In this document: positions 22,469-34,290 of the stretch, piece after piece
How positions within the stretch are numbered: position 1 is the first letter of the stretch
How the letters are laid out: the number at the start of each line of letters is the position of its first letter
Translations under genes and position numbers: made by a program
DNA from: Anthoceros angustus
Taxonomy: Eukaryota; Streptophyta; Anthocerotopsida; Anthocerotales; Anthocerotaceae
Direction: 5' to 3'
Length of the DNA: 64,000 nucleotides
Assembly: GCA_010909165.1 (NCBI GenBank)
Contig: MU008168.1
Coordinates: 434,001 to 498,000 of the forward strand
Notes under the pieces: generated by a model
What the model was told of the DNA's origin: nothing
What the model saw: the letters and a program-made list of their open reading frames with translations, nothing else
The model's database searches: none

Positions 22469-25002
22469 TAGATTTTGCATATAAATAGGATTATAGAGAT
22501 TTTAACAGAAGAAGAACCAATCCATTTTGGGCTTTGCAAAAAGTTCATGTGTCTTGATGATCATTCATTTATTTTAACATCTTACCAAAACACCCAATTT
22601 GAGTGAGTTGGCGCTACTGGAGTTAAAGCTTCACATCTTCTACAAACTTTATACATACTTTTAAAGTCTATGTTTTTATTGTACAAATATCTCACATTGA
22701 TCAATGAAAATCTTGTGATCCGTGTTCCGTAATATATGCCTAAGTGTTTATGACTATTTTGAAATGAGAGTAATATATTTTATTGTTTTTATTCTAGAAG
22801 AATGCGCATGTATTATCTATTAGGTACCAAACATAATAAATAAATACTTTTCAAAACTTTTTTGTGAAGTACTTATCATTTATAAAGAGAAAACTTTGCA
22901 TAAGGGCACTACTAAGGTAGGGCTAAGTTTGTAAACACGCTCACATACAGGTACGTTTCATATAAGTACGTTCGGCAAAGTGATAGCTACAAAGTTCTTA
23001 TACCCATGTATCTAGTTGTTTCTTTTCATTCAAATTTTTTAGGGGTTTGAATGTAAGATACTTTAGGACAATCTAAACTCAGTAATCATTTTAAATTACT
23101 ATTTTAATGAAATACTTGTGCTAAAGCATACCACATCCGCAAGAACAAGGTAGGTCTCCCTCTTTACTATGTGGTGGCTTTCCTTTGGCAACGAGTATCC
23201 ATCGCCCTGTAGACGACGGTGACAAACGTAACTTTCAGGTTGGCTTCGAACGCGAGGGACGCAGCATCTTCAGCTCTGATGGTAAGTAAGCCCTTCCTTA
23301 TTATAGATTATGACATCTTGGGATCCGTAGGTAGCTTCAGGATAGACAATCGGGGGCTAGTCCCGTTGGCCTAGGGCTCTCTAGAGGCTTGTTCCCCATC
23401 GTCTCAATGTAGATGAGACTTCGCATCTCTGCATATTTACGAAGTCTCCACATTCTCTTTTAATGAAATATAATGTATAAGAATCAGCAATATTAACATA
23501 GGCTCTGCTACAAATTATTTTATTTTACTTTAATTTTCCCTTGCCTCAAGAGTCCTGCAAACGGGAACTTGACATGCCCTGTGACGGTGGAGGCTCCGAC
23601 GACCCAACGGGTTTCATTATTCATAGAAAGTGGAGGAGGGGTAGGAAGTGGAGAAGGTGGTTAAAAATGAAAGTGGGAAGAGTTTTTCTCAACTGACATG
23701 TTTTCAATTCTATAGATATGTCGTGGCATCGTTGAATTGAATCAATTGAACTGGATTGAGTTCAATTTCGGGAGACCAACAGCAGTCGTCCAAGATGGAT
23801 GACTTGGATGGATTGAATAAATTGAAGTGGATTGAGTTGAATTCTGAGAGACCAACTGAAGACAAGCAACAATAAAATAAATGCCTAGGTGAAGGTAGCG
23901 ACGGATGTGAACTCACTTTGTTTGAACTGGTATACATTATCAACCTTGTACCCTTGACCTGACCGGGTGTATATTGCTGACTTTGTACCCTTGACCCTAT
24001 CCTGGTTTGGTAGGTCTGGCTGCTACATGCAAACCTGTAGTACCTATAACGTTTTAAGATAGGCGTTCATTAAATATTTTATACATAATTCTTTTGATCC
24101 ACAAAAACAAGGGCCCCGAGCGCCGGCTAGGAGGAAGTCCGTTGAGACATCGCTGTAGTGGTCGAATTTGGTAGCCGCCCATCTGGAATTGCAGGGCTAG
24201 AGAGTAGAGGGTCGAAGCAACTTGTGCGGGTGGAACAGGACGTACCAACTTATAAAGGCAAAGTGGCGGGTTTGGAAAGGCAGGGGAGGCGTTCCAATTT
24301 CCAGGCTGCTACTGCCATATCGCGGGCCCGGCCGCGGCAATGGGATCCCATCGTGAGCTGGCACAAGCAAGGAGATGCCCATGCCATGCCGGGCCGGGCC
24401 CAGGCCAGGGCCCTGGACCCCAGTCAGCGGCGAGACCCGTATGAAAACGCCGGGTCACGCCCGCAGCGGCTTCCTCGCGCCGTGCCCGTGGCCCCGGACT
24501 CAGCGCCAGTTTCGCCGGCCCCGCCCGCCACACCGCTCTCTCGCACTTCAGCGCCCAAGGCCGAGCCGGGCTTGCTTGTGCTTGTTCTCCGCAATGGCGT
24601 GATCATCTCGCTAAAATGCGCTTGCCCCGGGAATGCAACGCCGCTTGCCCGCTGCAGGCGCTGCCCCCGCATTCGCGCTCTTCTTCCTCTCTGCAAGCGC
24701 GTGCCAATCGCTGCCGCCGTTGCGTTTCGGATTGCTCTGCCCTGCGCTATGCGGTCCCTTGCTCCGCTTCCCTTTGCTTTGGTTTGGTGCAGCGATGATG
24801 CGCGGAGAGTGAGCGGCTCGCCGCGGTGGTGCGCAATCTCGTGCTGCCTACGTGCGGAGCCAGGGTTAGGATCGGGACGAGGCGGGCTCGGGGAGTGCGG
24901 ATTTGCGGCGGATTGGTACTGATATTGCAAGATTTGTTCAATGCGGTGGTGATAGGAGGCAATTGCTGCGGATCTGCATCTTGTGACTCGGAAGAAGATA
25001 CA
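22469..25002. other. AT-rich spacer between guanylate kinase and tubby-like gene
   Basis: The first 1.5 kb is AT-rich and gene-free. About 23,715-23,865 carries a direct repeat of roughly 80 bp (GGATTGAGTT-AATT--GAGACCAAC twice), and 23,938-24,000 repeats TTGTACCCTTGACC. An exon-like fragment lies at 23,206-23,287. From about 24.3 kb the GC content rises toward the tubby-like gene and probably includes its promoter and 5' leader. Confidence 0.6.
23206..23287 (+). pseudogene. Exon-like fragment ending in a splice donor, related to 63.69 kb
   Basis: The frame HRPVDDGDKRNF, six variable residues, then ER-RSIFSSDG is followed by GGTAAGTA, a consensus 5' splice site. The same pattern (HRPVEGGGKRNF, then IFNSCG and GGTAAGTA) occurs near 63.69 kb, and similarity continues a short way into the putative intron. 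The fragment is isolated here. The function of the parent gene is unknown. Confidence 0.55.
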
Positions 25003-26703
25003 ATGCTGTGCGCGCGCGGAGTGAAGCGCGTAGGCGCGGCGCCGGGCTCGGCCGCCTGCGCCTCTGGCTCTGCCATGGTTGTTTGGTACCAGAATCCGCT
25101 CATGGAGGAGCAGCGGGACTGGGCCGGCATCGCGCCCGACCTCTTCTCCCTCGTTTTGCACAAGGTGCAGGAGCGGCGGGGGGAGCCGGGGGAAGGCCGC
25201 AGGATAGTTGCGTGCGCCGGGGTTTGCCGCAGCTGGCGGAGGCAGGTGTACCAGTTCTGCCACATGATCTGCCCCGCGCCTTACATTCAGTTCCCTTCCA
25301 GCCTCTCGCAGCCCGGGCCGAACACGCTGGTGGCGTCTGGGGATGCCCCGGTGCAGTGCGTGTTGCGGAGGAAGCGGCGCGTCATCACGCTCTATTACGG
25401 CGATCACAGGCAGTTCATGCTGGCAGCGCGGAGGAAGTGGAGGCCGGGGGGAGCTGTTTATGTCATCTCCTCCCAGCCGCGGTGTTTCCCGGAGAGCGGC
25501 AAGGCATTTATGGGGAAGCTCAAGGCCAATTTCTGGTCTTCCGAGTTTGTGCTTTGGGATGGCAAGGGGAAGCACTCTCAGGCGCGAGCTGCGGCTATGC
25601 CGCTCACCGGCGTCTACTTCTCCGAGGATGTCATCGAAGGCGTGCGGCAAAGGCGGATTGCTTGCGTCTTGATCCCTCCCGGATCTGGAGCGGCTTCTTG
25701 CGTGCCGGAGGTGTCTCTTCCCTTCCCCCTGCCGCGCTCGCTGTCTATCTCCTGGTCGTGCCAGACCGCGTTGTGTCGCAGCCTTTCCAAGTCTCTCCAG
25801 GTGATCACACGTTGAAGGATTTCTCACAAGTCGTCCTCTTTTCTTTTCTTTCCCTTTCCTGTCAGTGCTGGTACCGTGATGAGGTCAATGGATTCCGCAC
25901 AGCTTGCTCACTCGTGTGGCTTTTCGACGCAGCTGCTAGAGCTTGCCACGAAAGCGTGTTTGCTTACCGTTGCTTAGTCGTCACTGACTGTGGGAAGCAG
26001 TTTCAAAGCAAGCTGAGGGATGACGTCTCTGATGATCTACTTCACGCTGCTTCAAAATGTGCAGGTCATTTCAGGCTCAAGGTCTTCCAGCATCCGGGTC
26101 CTTTCCAGGTCTAATTCGCTCTCCCTAGCCGGACCGGTGGTGCCTGCTTCCTTTCACTCTCTAGATTTGCAGGTGCCCCGCCGTCCGCGGTTATCTTTGG
26201 CAGGGTGCTTCACCTTTGCCGGCCCGGGGAACTCTGCGCCACAAGTCGGCCTGTTGGAGAATGAAGATCAGCCCGACGGTGAGGCGCAATACCAGATGAT
26301 GCTAGCCGCTGCGCGCAGAAAGAAGATTGCCAAGTTCGAGTCCCTCGTCACCAGCTCCCGGACAGAGCAGCCGCCCCAGCTCGAAGACTCCGGATCCATC
26401 GTGGCCCTCAGCAGCAAGATCCCCGAGTGGGATCCGCACCAACATTGCTGGTCGCTGGATTTCAAGGGCCGCGCGTCTCTGCCATCACTGCATAATTTTC
26501 AGCTTGTTGTGGACGGCTTCTGCGGATCCGGCACTGCGAGGAACGAGATGGAAGAACTCCGCAGGGATGCTGTGGTAGTTCTTCAGCTTGGCAAGATTGG
26601 AAAGGGCCTCTACACTATGGACTACGCCTTCCCTCTCACTGCTGTCCAAGCGTTTGCCATTTGCATAAGTAGCTTCTCGAGCTCCGTAGGATTGGAGCCT
26701 TGA
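25003..26703 (+). CDS. Tubby-like F-box protein (TLP), two exons
   Basis: Exons 25003-25710 and 26173-26703 join in phase 0 across a 462 bp GT-AG intron to give 412 residues, typical for plant TLPs. The F-box is at about 39-82 (W-GIAPDLFSLVLHKVQE, then VACAGVCRSWRRQV). The tubby domain begins near 97 (QFPSSLSQPGP, VQCVLRRKRRVITLYYG, FMLAARRKW, YVISS, GKLKANFWSSEFVLWD), continues with VYFSEDVI-GVRQRRIACVLIP, and in exon 2 with IPEWDPHQHCWSLDFKGRA, LPSLHNFQLV, VLQLGKIGKGLYTMDYAFPL and a C-terminal FAICISSF. Such proteins bind phosphoinositides at the plasma membrane and act as SCF adaptors. The residues between the two halves of the domain are unusually divergent. The start is uncertain: an in-frame ATG also exists at 25075, and the frame stays open upstream to 24826. 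Confidence 0.88.
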
Positions 26704-27076
26704 CTGATCCTCCCTCCTTAATTCCAGTCATTGGTTGTGGACTCCAACTATGACAGGAAGCCCTTGCTCGCCAGACCCTTGTCATGACTCCGCTGGGTGT
26801 ATTTCTGGATTGATTACTTCAAGGTCTCGTTGTCCGCCAGCCGAGAGCTATAATAGCTGGGATCAAACCCTAAACATCACTCCGTCAGTTTTCTCGGCTG
26901 TGTATGCCGGCTATGGTGTGGGCACAGACACACTTCATATCACTCTCACCCCGAGATACTCCCCATCCAACGCAAGCACCAGCCCGGAGCGGAGCGAACT
27001 CACAATTCCAGAAAACATGGAATTTTGAACCTTGCTGAAGCCAATCAATAATGATAACACCAGTCTATAATAGGAA
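26704..27076. other. Downstream flank of the TLP gene
   Basis: It probably includes the 3' UTR of the tubby-like gene. No other coding feature was recognised. It ends at the target duplication of the giant TIR-bounded insertion. Confidence 0.45.
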
Positions 27077-27082
27077 GTGAAG
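27077..27082. repeat. Left 6 bp target-site duplication (GTGAAG)
   Basis: GTGAAG directly precedes the left inverted repeat and recurs directly after the right inverted repeat at 62118-62123. Confidence 0.7.
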
Positions 27083-27135
27083 TATGGCATACCAAAGGGG
27101 ACAGAGGGGATGGGACATTTTTTTTTTCGCGAAAC
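27083..27135 (+). repeat. Left terminal inverted repeat of the 35 kb insertion
   Basis: The sequence begins TATGGCATACCAAAG, then GACAGAGGGGA, a T run and CGCGAAAC. It matches the reverse complement of 62064-62117 with a few mismatches and small gaps. Confidence 0.85.
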
Positions 27136-27960
27136 CCATGCAAGGCGTGGGGATCTTGAGGAATATACCTACATTCCAGTACGGTTTCTTTTTCACAGCA
27201 CATGGCCACATGGCCGCTTTGGCGCCCTAACCAAGAGCGGCCAAGCACCAAAGGGACACACACAATGTCCTCGAAGCGGGTGTCCTTGAAAATTTTCAGT
27301 GCTTCACCTTTGAAAACAAAGAGGCGGGACACTATGTTTTGAATGTTTCCGCACTACCTTGTGCCATTAAGTTTTCTTGAGGAATCAATGGCCACCAAAC
27401 CCTAACGTGGCGGCGGCGCGCTCCATTTGATTGTCAAACCCTACCGGCGGCATGGGTATCGCGAGCAATAATGACGCTGACGCCGGGCGCTGGTTTTCGA
27501 ACCATGCAGGCCCGCGGCCGTTCCTCGTCGACTATGGACTTTGGGACCGTGTGTTCCTTAAGGAACCCACGATCTTTGGAAACAATGAGAGCCACGATCC
27601 TCTTTCAAACAAGAAGAAGCGCGATGCGGCTCGAAGCGGAAGAGGGATGGCGACCCACCACCTCATACTACCCAACAACCTCGCCAAGAATGTTCATCTT
27701 TGCGTGCAAAGAGCCAAATTTTCACAAGGTGCCATTGCATTGATCAAAAGGATGTCCACATCGCCAAAATTGCACGGCTAGCATCCAACCCTATCTCCTA
27801 CCGCCTTCCTAAGGCGCGTGCTTGACCCCTATGCAAAAACCTACAGCTGGTGATGCAACTCGAGCACAATGGATGACGCCGCCTACTTCCCTCGTCCTCC
27901 ATGCGCTTCATCATCTGGGAGAACCTTAATTGTGCCCTCCATGGCCTCGGCGTCGAGCAT
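27136..27960. other. Left subterminal region with one open frame (27455-27781, plus strand)
   Basis: Subterminal DNA carries GGCCGCTTTGG-like motifs in both orientations (about 27,208 and 27,233-27,255), as does the right end. An ATG at 27455 (after CGGCGGC) opens a 108-codon frame beginning MGIASNNDADAGRWFSNHAG and containing LVDYGLWDRVF. The stop is at 27779-27781. No domain was recognised. It may be a first exon or chance. Confidence 0.4.
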
Positions 27961-28699
27961 TCCGCGTTCATCGCTCTCCATCCCGGCGCGTCGCCTCCGG
28001 TAGCGTCCGGGCATTGGGCGTCGAGGCACCGCCTTGGCGCCCGCGCTTCCGCCGTGTCCGACTCCTCGTCGCGCTTCCTCCCCTTGTGCTCGCCCTCCAG
28101 CGGTTGGGGTTGGGCGCACTCCGCTCTCCATCTTCTTCCGACATGGCCTCCGCTCCGCCACCGTCACACAGGTTGCTCCCACCCCTCCTCCTCCTCCTCC
28201 TCCTCCTCCTCCCGCCGGATCCCTCCACCGTGAGCTCGCGCGCGCCTCCGCTCCTCCCCTCCGCCCCGCGCCCGAGCCTCCGCCTAATCTGCTGCTTCCG
28301 TTCCACGTCGAGATGGCGCCACCGATGGGCTGGTTATTCCTCCCATACGGCCCTCAAGCGGATGGCGCGCTCGGTCCACTCCTGCCGAGATCGCCCGCCC
28401 GGCCGCGCGCTCGCTCGTCCGCTCCGACGGCGTCGCCCCCTCACGCCTTCGCATCCCCGCCTCGATCCGCCATCGCCGGGCCCTCCGTCGGCCTCGGTCT
28501 CGGCGGCGATCATCGCCCCTCCGCCACCATGGCCGACCTCGGGTCGGGCATGGCGGCAGCGGCCTTTGCCACCGCCATGCGAGCTCGGCCTCCGGCTCGG
28601 GCCCGGCGCGTGAGGCGGCCCATCCCACCTCCCCTCTCGGCCTCGGCGGCAATCGCCCCTCCTTCGCCGTCCTCAACCCGTCGTCCCCAAAGGCGGGGT

Positions 28700-29930
28700 T
28701 GCCTTCCTCCTCAATGCGCAATGCTCCCGCTCCCTCTCCTCGCCCGCGCGATGGCGGCCTCGCCCCATCGCCGCGTGGGGAGGCAACTGCCCTCCACGTC
28801 TCCTCCACCGGCTCCTCGCTCCCACCTCCACGTCCATCACCATGGGGAGGTGCCCTCCCCTCGCCCGGCTTGCACAGGTTCCCCGCCGCCGCCTCCATCG
28901 CGAGGCCGCCCCCTTTCGCCAGGCGGGCGGCTCCCCTCCGCCCCGCCTCCATGGCCATGGGGAGGCGGGCCCTCCCCGCTGCGCTGCACAGGCCCCTGCA
29001 GCTGCCGCCTCCATCTGGAGGCGCCTCTGCCTGCCCGCCCACTCCTTCTCCATGGGGAGGCGTGCCCCCTCCCCGCTGCGCCATTGCCGGGCACCCAGCT
29101 GCTGCGGCCTCCATCGCCGGGGAGGCCACGGCCTTCCTCCGGCGGGGCTCGCCTCCCGCCTCCCGTCGCCATGGACATGGGGAGGCAGTGCCCTCCCCGC
29201 TGCGCCCGCAGGCCCCGCTGCAGCTGCCGCCTCCATCTCCAGGAGGCGCCTCTGCCGCCCCTTCTCCATGGGGAGGCACAGTCTCCCCGCCTCCCCTGCT
29301 GCGCCCCACGCCCTGCGCCTCCATCGCCGAGGCCTGCCCCCGTTCCTTGGGCGGGCGCCTTTGCCTCCGCCCCCTCCCGCCGCCATGGGGAGGCAGTCTC
29401 CCCCGCAGCCGCCTCCATCGTTGAGGCGCCTCACTGCCCGCCCCGACTCCTTCTCCATGGGGAGGCGGCGTGCCCTCCCACTGCGCCCTGCACAGGCACC
29501 CAGCGGCCTCCATCGCCGAGGCCCCGCGGCCCCCCTTTCGCCGAGGCGGGCGGCGCCCTCCCCCGCCTCCGTCTCCATGGCCATGGGGAGGCGCCCTCCC
29601 CGCTGCCGCACTGGGCCCCGCCCTGCCGCCTCCATCGCCCGGGAGGCGCCTGCTGCCCGCCCCCGCTCCTTCTCCATGGGGAGGCGTGCCCTCCCCGCTG
29701 CGCCCTGCCGGGCACCCTGCCGCTGCGGCCTCCATCGCCGAGGCCAGCCCCTTTCCTCCAGGCGGCGGCTCGCCCCTCCCGCCTCCGTCTCCATGGACAT
29801 GGGGAGGCGCCCTCCCCGCTTCGCCATTGCTGGGCCCCTGCCGCCACCATCGCCGGGGGCCGCCTCTGCCGTCCGCCCCGCCTCCTTCTCCATGGGGAGG
29901 CACGATGCCCTCCCCGCTGTGGCCCTGCTG
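28700..29930. repeat. GC-rich tandem repeat, period about 218 bp
   Basis: The word CTTCTCCATGGGGAGGC recurs at about 29,041, 29,262, 29,450, 29,668 and 29,886, with GCCTCCATCGCCGAGGCC, CCCTCCCCGCTGCGCC and CCATGGACATGGGGAGGC at fixed places between. Each unit consists of two related halves. Base composition is extreme (GC very high, stop codons nearly absent), so frames of hundreds of codons are open on both strands. These are treated as repeat artefacts. GC-rich, non-periodic DNA of the same flavour extends to about 28.0 and 30.1 kb. Confidence 0.9.
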
Positions 29931-30099
29931 CGCCGCCGCCCCTCTGGCAGCCGGGGAGGGGCGCCTCCCTCGCTTCCCCTTCTCTGCGCCGCCCCGCCCT
30001 GCCGCCTCCGCCCGCCAAGGAAGAGTGGCTATTCCCTCAGCGGTACACCATGCCGCCGTCCGGCTCCCCTCCGCCGCCGCCCGCCACGGCCTCTTCCTC

Positions 30100-32520
30100 C
30101 ATCCTCCTTGATCGACCTCGGCTTTACTCGCCCGCCCACCGCGCCTTTTGCGTCGTTGTTTCCAATTGCGCCGGCCTTGCGGGATGGCATGTCTCCCTGT
30201 GGCGGCGTCCTCCGGTTGCCATAATATGCGCATGGGCGGCTGCGGGCCGCCCCTTCGCCAATTCTCTGCATGCCAAGGCGGTGGCATCTGCGGTTCTCGT
30301 GGCGTGCCACTCACGCACATGAACTCGGTGTCGTCCGCTTCGGCGCTAACCCGCATACCACCGCCATTTAGGTGCACTAGCGATTTGTCAACCCTTTTGG
30401 CCCTCCTTGTGTTCGTGTCCTTAACGCCAACCTTTCCTCTTCACATGACACTCGCGATGGGCGTATCTTGGACCGCCTAACACATCACTATTTAGAATCA
30501 TTTTCGGGGTTTCTACCAATTGCATATAAACTTTTGGCCGGGTCACCGTCTCGGTCCACTAAAAAGCTGCAGCGCCACGCGGTGTTACTACCATTGCCAC
30601 TAATGCGGTAGCAAGGTCATGTGTGATAGCAGCGCAAAAAAAGCGGCAAACAAAATGGTCTGCTAGACCCCTTCACTCGTCGCACCTCGGACCATGAGCA
30701 CGTCCTCCCCATCATCCATGCCACTCCCGCCTCCTCCTCGCCTTCCCCTTCCACAGCCATCCCGCTTGGGCCACCTCCTCCCGATTCCTTTCCCTTTGTC
30801 CCAAACTTCACCTCCTCGGCACGGGCACTGTGCCACGACAACCGTCCCTTCGCTGCTCGTGTGTTGTGATCGTTAAAAATGCACTGTAAGTCCTCCTTGA
30901 CCTTCACCACCTCCTCGGCGTTTCCACTAGCCACCATGCAAACTCCTCCGCCTCCATTCCAAGGATGTGCTGAAAAGGCGATTGCCCATTGTCGTCGGTG
31001 CCATCGGCCGAGGCGCACCACTGTACCTCGGCTCCTTCCCTCCCCATCCATCACACTTGCGGTGTTCGTCATCCACAGCGGTTCCTACACCCGTGTAGAG
31101 GCGGGAGGTGTCCACGCACGCATAATCACCTCCACCAATCGCCCTTACAACACCGGGATGGCGGCAGCTGCCACCGTTCTATGCACCGGTCGTCCGCTTC
31201 CATTATCGCGCCCCTCCATTCTTCTTCTCGGTGCTTCTGCTGCTCTTTCCCTCGGTATGGCCAGTTCGTTCCGCCCATCACGGCAAGTTCGGGGCTTCCC
31301 GCCACGCTTGTCTCCTTCTCCATCACTCCGCCTCCTTGATCGACCTCGGCTTTACTCCCTTGCCCGCCACTTGCGTCGTTGTTTCCAATTCGCCGGCCTT
31401 GCGATGCTCTGTCTCCGTGGCGGCGTCCTCCGGTTGCCATAATATACGCATGGGCGGCGCATCGGGCCGCCCCAGAGACGCAATTTTTCTGCATGCCAGG
31501 CGCAATTGGCATCTGCGGTTCGTGCAGCGTGCACGCCACTCGCACATCATGAACTCGGTGTCGTCCACCCGGTTCGAGCAACCATGACATTTAGGTGCAC
31601 TAGCGATTTGTCAACCCTTTTGGCCCTCCTTGTGTTCGTGTCATAACGCCAACCCCTTTCCTCTTCACATGACACTCGCGATGGGCGTATCTTGGACCGC
31701 CTAACACATCACTATTTAGAATCATTTTCGGTTTCCTACCAATTGCATATAATGGCCGCCGGGTCACCGTCTCGGTCCACAAACAAAAGCTAGTGCCACC
31801 GGTGTTACCATTGCCACTAATGCCGCATGGCAAGGTCTGTGATCGCATAGCAAGCAAAAATAGCAACAGCAAACAAAATGGTCTGCTAGACCCCTTCCGC
31901 TCGCGTCGCACCTCGGACCGCGCGTCCTCCCCATCATCCATGCCACTCCCGCCTCCTCCGCCTTCCCCTTCCACAGCCATCCATCCCTTGGGCCACTCGT
32001 CCTCCCCGATTCCTTTCCCTTTGTCCCGAAACCTCCCTCGGCCTGGGCTGCCTGCGACAACGTCCCTTCTGCTGGCTCTGTGTTGTGATCGTTAAGCTGC
32101 ACTGTAAGTCCTCCTTGACCTTCACCACCTCCTCGGCGTTTCCACTAGCCACCCATGCGCAAACTCCTCCGCCTCCATTCCAAGGATGTGCGCGCGGAAA
32201 AGCGATTGCCCATTGTCGTGCCATCAGCCGGACGCGCACACCTCTCCTTCCCTCCCCATCCTTCACACTTCCGGTGTTCGTCATCCACAGCGGTTCCGCA
32301 CCTACACCCGTGTAGAGGCGGGAGGTGTCCACTTTGCCGCATAATCACCTCCACACCAATCGCCCTTACAACACCGGGATGGCCGGCCCCAGCCCCCGTT
32401 CTATGCGGTCGTCCGCGCTTCCATTATCTGCGCCCTCCCATTCTTCCTCTCGCTTCTGCTGCTCTTTCCCTCGGTATGGCCAGTTCGTTCCATCATCACG
32501 GCAAGTTCGGGGCGGCACAC
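30100..32520. repeat. Tandem duplication, period about 1.22 kb
   Basis: Matching landmarks recur about 1,221 bp apart: GGTGCACTAGCGATTTGTCA at 30,371 and 31,592; CCTTGATCGACCTCGGCTTT near 30,107 and 31,333; CACCACCTCCTCGGCGTTTCC near 30,905 and 32,123; and CGCCCTTACAACACCGGGAT near 31,140 and 32,361. Copies differ by scattered short deletions. No protein family was recognised. Confidence 0.88.
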
Positions 32521-32729
32521 TGCCGCCGTTGTGGATCGCGGCGGGGGCGGGTTGCCCGGCGCCGTTCCTTGGCGTTTGTGCCTCGGACTCCACAACCTTG
32601 AGACGAGTGCGGTCATGCGGGACAACGTATTGGCATGCATCATCCAAAACGTCATCCGCCATGTGGCCAATGATTTACGCACGATGCGGAGGGAAAAATC
32701 GTATACCAACCGCCAAGCACCATGTTTGT

Positions 32730-33890
32730 TTTCCACGTTATTCCTACATATATAGCCACATATGCTATAACTAGTTTCAAAGACGGTCATGAACAATGTC
32801 TTGTACCATAGGCGAAGGACCCTTTTCGATGATGCATGTAGAGACAATTCCATTGGCCAAGCATACACATAGGCCAAGCATACGAGACCGGGAAAAAACA
32901 TAAGGAAAATTTACGCATCGTGGGAAAAATCAATCCCCATGGGCCAACAGTTTTGGAGGATGCATTCAAAGAATTGCCACGAAGATTACAAGGACAAAAC
33001 CAAAACAAAACTTCGCCCATGTCATGCGAGTTTACGTTGTTATTCTTCACACATATAGAGACATACATGATATATGATTCGACGAATACATTCATAGTCA
33101 CATGTGCCAAAGGCCAAGGAGCCTTTTCCCACATGTCGGGAAAGATGCGAAGCATACAAAAGGTAACATATGGAAAGGAACTTTCAATGCACCACGGAAG
33201 CAGTTCCTTCGCCATAGGCCAAGGAACTCATCCGGATGCATGGAAAAAGCGATCGCAGCACAAAAGGCAAAAACCCACAACACAACTTCTATCCTATCAT
33301 GCACGTTAACGGTGTTATTCTTGCATATATAGACATACATAATATACCTTAGTTCTAAGATGAAGACATTACCATTCACTTCTACCAAAGGCCAAGGACC
33401 ATTTTCCACGAAGCTTCGAAAAAACCAGTTGAAGCAAGGGCAAAAACATATGGATTTCGCATGCATCATGGACAAAGTTCATTCCCCATGCCCCAAGGAA
33501 CTTTGTTCATGATGCATAAACTTTCCATCGACGAAGGATAGAAGAAGGCAAAACTAGAGCACAACTTCTCACATATCATGCGGTATTTTTTCCCCGCATA
33601 TATAGAGGAACATAATATACCTCTTTTCCAAGGCGAAGACATTATCGTCACTTGTACCAAAGTGCAAGGACCATATGGAAAATTTGCTACGCAGGGATAG
33701 AGGAAGAAAAACGAGCACATCCACATGCGTGACATGTAGTTTTCAACTTTCTCCTACATATATATCCATATATTATATACCAACCTTTCAAGGATGCTAG
33801 CATGTCCTCAATCCTACTATAGGCCAATGTCCAAGGAACAAGACATATGTAATATTTATGTCTATATATAGGATTACATGCATATGTGCA
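32730..33890. repeat. Tandem array of about 260-300 bp units with CATATATAG and GGCCAAGGA words
   Basis: Units begin with a TTATTC--ACATATATAG block (about 32,740, 33,040, 33,312, 33,580 and 33,748), followed by GACATACAT-ATAT and then CCAAAGGCCAAGGACC-TTTTCC. The units are strongly diverged. The same pair of words (CATATATAGACA, then GGGCCAAGGACCATTCCG) sits near the outer end of the gypsy LTRs (45,680-45,800 and 57,425-57,550). Confidence 0.7.
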
Positions 33891-33999
33891 CATGCTCTAA
33901 CGCCACGTCCCTTCGCTAAACCCTAAAGATGTTTTACCTTTACATCTCATGCCATCCAACTATTGACACACACATATGGGAAGACCAAGCCTACTGGTA

Positions 34000-34290
34000 T
34001 ATGTAGCACTAACTTCCTTGGCCTTTGGTGGTTGAAACAACATGCATGATGTTTCGTTACGTGACAAATCCCAAATGCCAAGGATGACATGTCCTTGTAG
34101 TATATGCCTCTGCCTTCCTTGGCCTTTGGCATGGACACACCATGCATGATGTTTCCTCCTTTCAAATATCCCAAAGGCCAAGGTTGTCAAGTCCTCGCCT
34201 ATATGTACCACTATCTTCCTTGGCCTTTGAAAATTGAAACATTATGCATTATGTTCCATCCTTTTTGGGCCTTATATACTTTGGCCCAAA
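34000..34290. repeat. Short tandem repeat, about 125 bp units (TTCCTTGGCCTTTGG word)
   Basis: Three units share CTTCCTTGGCCTTTGG, then CATGCATGATGTTTC, then CCAAA-GCCAAGG-TG-CA-GTCCT and TATATG--CC. The words occur at about 34,013, 34,113 and 34,215. Confidence 0.75.

Noticed and set aside
24424-25827. Minus-strand frame of about 470 codons overlapping the tubby-like gene
   Set aside because: It is antisense to a clear two-exon gene, and its product is Arg/Pro-rich without recognisable motifs.
28034-30377. Very long open frames on both strands (hundreds of codons)
   Set aside because: They coincide with a stop-poor, GC-rich tandem repeat. Frames overlap on both strands with Pro/Ala/Arg- or Gly-rich products and no domain.
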